Below are positions 5,854-8,060 of a DNA stretch of 8,060 bases, piece after piece (the first letter of the stretch is position 1; every line of letters begins with the position of its first letter). The stretch comes from an uncultured Lachnospiraceae bacterium (GTDB taxonomy: Bacteria; Bacillota; Clostridia; Lachnospirales; Lachnospiraceae). Made by a program: the position numbers and the translations under genes. The stretch spans positions 1-8,060 of the forward strand of contig CAJTNT010000081.1 of NCBI GenBank assembly GCA_910577785.1, read 5' to 3'. Below the pieces are notes generated by a model. It was given only the letters and a program-made list of their open reading frames with translations. It was not told the origin of the DNA and did no database searches.

Positions 5854-6270
5854 ATGGCTGTAGTAGAAGAACTGATCCGTACAGAGAACAATGAGACTTT
5901 GAGCTTTGGGAATTACAATCTGGCCAAGAAGTCGAAGGCAGACAATTATGAATTTGGCGGCGACCTGTATAAGGTAAAGACCTTCCAGGAGATTACCAAA
6001 TTAGAGCGGAATGGGATGTTCGTGTATGAATCTGTGCCAGGGACGGCGGTAAGCCAGTTCCGTGTGACGGGCAATGGCGTTGATTTTCAGGTAGAAGGGC
6101 CGGAGGATGCGCAGATTACATTAGAGCTGGAAGATCAGGCTGAATATAAAGTGTATGTCGACGGGGCAGACGCAGGGACGATGAAGACAAATTTAGGCGG
6201 CAAGCTGAGCATTAGCGTGGAATTAAATGAGGGGACGCCAGTGACCGTTAAGGTTGAGAAGATTGGGTAA
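5854..6270 (+). CDS. conserved 138-aa cytosolic protein, function unknown
   Basis: The start at 5854 is set by AGGAGG at 5839-5844 (9-nt spacing); an in-frame ATG at 5785 has no RBS and adds unlike sequence. The protein has no signal peptide, membrane helix or cysteine. The first half has the short conserved-looking runs LSFGNY, YKVKTF and LERNGMFVYESVPGTAV. The second half alternates beta-type segments (ITLELE, YKVYVDG, GGKLSISVEL, VTVKVEKI), suggesting an Ig-like or beta-sandwich fold. I recall near-identical small proteins in Lachnospiraceae carrying the database label 'endosialidase'. No catalytic motif or size supports that label, so I do not adopt it. It has its own promoter and a strong terminator, so it is an independent, probably well-expressed unit between clpC and radA. 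The function is not known to me. Confidence 0.85.
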   Translation: MAVVEELIRTENNETLSFGNYNLAKKSKADNYEFGGDLYKVKTFQEITKLERNGMFVYESVPGTAVSQFRVTGNGVDFQVEGPEDAQITLELEDQAEYKVYVDGADAGTMKTNLGGKLSISVELNEGTPVTVKVEKIG

Positions 6271-6287
6271 GGTTTTTCTGGAAACTA

Positions 6288-6330
6288 GGGCATCTGAGGA
6301 GCCGGGAGGCTTTTTGGGTGCCTGTTTTTT
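6288..6330 (+). terminator. strong intrinsic terminator
   Basis: A continuous 16-bp stem (6288-6303 with 6308-6323, several G-U pairs, GCC/GGC at the top) is closed by the tetraloop GGGA and followed by GTTTTTT (6324-6330). This is a textbook Rho-independent terminator 18 nt after the stop codon of the 138-aa protein gene. It separates that gene from radA. Confidence 0.92.
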
Positions 6331-6375
6331 GCTTGGCTATAGCAGTTGGATAAGGTATTTGGGAAGGAGAATAGG

Positions 6376-7740
6376 ATGGCAAGAGGCAAGAAAACCACCG
6401 TGTACTTCTGCCAGTCCTGCGGTTATGAGTCCTCAAAATGGATGGGGCAGTGCCCGGGCTGCGGGGAATGGAGTACATTTGTGGAAGAGTCCATAGAGAA
6501 AAAGGCAGTGGGAAAAGGGAGGGGGAGTTTGGCAGGCGAAGATCTGAAGGCCCATAAATTATCTGAGATTGAAATGCTGGACAAAGGGCGGATGCCGACT
6601 GGGTTTGCAGAACTCGACCGTGTGCTTGGCGGGGGGATTGTCCCGGGATCGCTGGTTCTGGTCGGCGGGGATCCTGGGATTGGGAAATCCACCCTGCTGC
6701 TGCAGGTTTGCAGGAACCTGGCAGGCTCTATGGAGGTTCTCTATATTTCAGGGGAGGAATCGCTGCAGCAGATTAAAATGCGGGCGCAGCGGATCGGGCA
6801 GTTTGCAGAGGGACTGTGGTTGTTTTGCGAGACTGGTATGGAGCGGATTGAGCAGCTGGTGAGGAGGCAGAAGCCCCAGATTGTGATTATTGATTCGATA
6901 CAGACGATCTACAGCGAGGAGATATCATCCGCCCCAGGCAGCGTGTCGCAGGTGCGGGAGACTACGGCCAGGCTGCTGCAGATTGCAAAGGGGATGGATA
7001 TTACGATATTTATTGTAGGGCATGTGACGAAGGAAGGCGTAGTGGCAGGCCCCAGGGTGCTGGAGCATATGGTGGATACCGTGCTGTATTTTGAAGGGGA
7101 CAGGCATGCGTCTTATCGGATTTTACGCGGGGTGAAGAACCGTTTTGGATCCACCAATGAGATTGGGGTCTTTGAAATGCGCGAGGCGGGCCTGCAGGAG
7201 GTAGAGAACGCATCGGAATTTATGCTCAACGGAAAGCCCAAGGGGGCGTCCGGTTCCGTTGTGGCCTGTTCTATGGAAGGTACGCGTCCGATTTTGGTGG
7301 AAATCCAGGCGCTGGTCTGCCATAGCAATTTTGGGATTCCCAGGAGGACAGCTGCAGGAACGGACTTAAACAGGGTAAACCTGCTGATGGCGGTCTTGGA
7401 AAAGCGGGCAGGGCTATCTCTTTCTTCCAGCGATGCCTATGTGAATATTGCAGGAGGGGTGCGGATGAATGAGCCGGCAATCGATCTGGGGATTGTCATG
7501 GCTTTGGCCTCCAGTTTCCGCAATAAGGTAGTAGATGATAAAACGATATGTTTTGGGGAGGTGGGGCTGAGCGGGGAAGTGCGTGCTGTTAATATGGCGC
7601 AGCAGCGTGTCTCAGAGGCCAAAAAGCTGGGATTTTCCACCTGTATCCTGCCCAAGGTATGCGTCCCAGGCCTGACAGATACCCAGGGAATCCGTATTGT
7701 GGGCGTGGGCAGTATCCGGGAAGCGATACAGAATGGGTGA
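6376..7740 (+). CDS. radA: DNA repair protein RadA (Sms)
   Basis: This 454-aa branch-migration helicase acts with RecA in recombination and recombinational repair. The N-terminal zinc finger has C12, C15, C26 and C29 (CQSC and CPGC). The RecA-like ATPase has Walker A GDPGIGKS (98-105) and Walker B IVIID (169-173), and the RadA signature KNRFG is at 254-258. The C-terminal Lon-like domain (about 285-454) includes the expected AGTDLNRVNLLMAVLEKR region. Length and all motifs match the family, so it should be functional. The start at 6376 has AAGGAGA at 6364-6370; an upstream TTG at 6346 in frame lacks an RBS. The only promoter-like match in the 45-nt gap after the terminator is weak (TTGGCT 6333-6338, TATTTG 6356-6361). 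disA, often the next gene in Firmicutes, is not present; an rRNA promoter region follows. Confidence 0.97.
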   Translation: MARGKKTTVYFCQSCGYESSKWMGQCPGCGEWSTFVEESIEKKAVGKGRGSLAGEDLKAHKLSEIEMLDKGRMPTGFAELDRVLGGGIVPGSLVLVGGDPGIGKSTLLLQVCRNLAGSMEVLYISGEESLQQIKMRAQRIGQFAEGLWLFCETGMERIEQLVRRQKPQIVIIDSIQTIYSEEISSAPGSVSQVRETTARLLQIAKGMDITIFIVGHVTKEGVVAGPRVLEHMVDTVLYFEGDRHASYRILRGVKNRFGSTNEIGVFEMREAGLQEVENASEFMLNGKPKGASGSVVACSMEGTRPILVEIQALVCHSNFGIPRRTAAGTDLNRVNLLMAVLEKRAGLSLSSSDAYVNIAGGVRMNEPAIDLGIVMALASSFRNKVVDDKTICFGEVGLSGEVRAVNMAQQRVSEAKKLGFSTCILPKVCVPGLTDTQGIRIVGVGSIREAIQNG

Positions 7741-7793
7741 GGCTGGCTGCTATTTGTGGTATCCCAGGACGTGAATGGCAACCAGGCGGTTAA

Positions 7794-7850
7794 AAAATTT
7801 GGATTTTTTGAAATTTTCCTATTGACAAGGCGGAATAATCGTGCTAATAT
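7794..7850 (+). promoter_or_regulatory. rRNA-type promoter P1 with AT-rich upstream tract
   Basis: TTGACA (7822-7827), a 17-nt spacer and TAATAT (7845-7850) form a near-consensus promoter. The A- and T-runs just upstream (7792-7817, including AAAATTT and AAATTTT in inverted order) sit where an UP element contacts the RNA polymerase alpha subunits. The predicted start is the G at about 7858. It lies about 80 bp after radA with no terminator between. Confidence 0.85.
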
Positions 7851-7857
7851 AAATGAC

Positions 7858-7902
7858 GTTGTTGGCGACAGCAGTCAAAAAAGATTGGAATCTGTCAACA
7901 AC
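7858..7902 (+). other. stem-loop in the P1 transcript
   Basis: GTTGTT plus GACAG (7858-7863, 7867-7871) pairs with CTGTC plus AACAAC (7892-7902). That makes 11 bp with a three-base bulge and a 20-nt loop, at the 5' end of the transcript from P1. AGGTTTGTTTTT follows, so weak attenuation is possible. It may instead be a processing or stability element of the pre-rRNA leader. Confidence 0.4.
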
Positions 7903-7961
7903 AGGTTTGTTTTTCTGAGAATGGCAATAAAAAATAAATTTTAAAAAATTTAAAAAAACTA

Positions 7962-7990
7962 TTGACAAATACAGAAAGACATGATAAACT
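7962..7990 (+). promoter_or_regulatory. rRNA-type promoter P2
   Basis: TTGACA (7962-7967), a 17-nt spacer and TAAACT (7985-7990) lie 140 bp after P1. The upstream 7926-7960 is almost pure A/T and fits a strong UP element. The predicted start is the G at about 7997, as in P1. A G start would suit GTP-responsive rRNA promoters as known in Bacillus. Tandem P1/P2 promoters are typical of rRNA operons. Confidence 0.85.
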
Positions 7991-7996
7991 ACAGAA

Positions 7997-8060
7997 GTTG
8001 TCGCAATAAGAGACAGCAGACACAACCTTGATAACTGAACAGTGAAATAACCTTGAAAGA
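7997..8060 (+). other. start of rRNA operon leader, 16S expected beyond window
   Basis: The sequence after P2 carries GTTGT with a matching ACAAC (7997-8001, 8022-8026), then two direct copies of AACCTTGA (8024-8031 and 8049-8056) around ATAACTGAACAGTG. This resembles the leader found just before 16S genes in clostridial rRNA operons, including a boxA-like antitermination region. The mature 16S start is not in the window, so the rRNA call rests on promoter and leader style. Confidence 0.65.

Noticed and set aside
7756..7944. 62-codon plus-strand ORF after radA
   Set aside because: It spans the P1 promoter and leader hairpin, has no RBS, and reads through AT-rich regulatory DNA.

Overview
The window looks like the chromosome of a Gram-positive Clostridia bacterium, most likely Lachnospiraceae. 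The support is: ClpC and RadA of Firmicutes type, strong AGGAGG-like ribosome binding sites, consensus sigma-A promoters, a cadherin-like surface protein with a C-terminal membrane anchor, GC-balanced genes set in AT-rich intergenic DNA, and a clostridial-style rRNA leader at the right edge. The family call is inference; no 16S sequence falls inside the window.

Layout. Bases 1-782 hold no convincing gene. This AT-rich stretch contains an 18-bp inverted repeat flanked by two very small ORFs with Shine-Dalgarno sequences, then a set of related TGTAAC/TACCTGGGT repeats, one of which forms a dyad next to a fully consensus promoter (TTGACA-N17-TATAAT), then a leader of about 155 nt that can fold. 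This promoter drives a secreted, membrane-anchored 614-aa protein with a cadherin-like domain and a repetitive charged cytoplasmic tail (783-2627), followed closely by a short GntR/YtrA-type repressor (2680-3048). After a 140-nt leader rich in inverted repeats comes clpC (3189-5642). A separate promoter serves a 138-aa conserved protein of unknown function (5854-6270), which ends at an excellent intrinsic terminator. radA follows (6376-7740). The last 300 bases hold two tandem rRNA-type promoters with AT-rich upstream tracts, reading toward an rRNA operon that must begin just beyond the window.

How the genes relate. ClpC (protein unfoldase of the ClpCP protease) and RadA (branch-migration helicase in recombination) are housekeeping stress and repair genes that often lie near each other in Firmicutes. 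What is not usual is the upstream partner: the ctsR-mcsA-mcsB genes that commonly precede clpC are absent, and a surface protein plus a YtrA-like regulator occupy that place. No CtsR-type heptad repeat was seen before clpC. disA, a frequent neighbour of radA, is also absent. I do not see a defence system, CRISPR array, transposase or phage gene here. The most interesting open points are the repeat-bearing regulatory region at 446-690, the surface-protein/GntR/clpC association, and the conserved unknown protein between clpC and radA.
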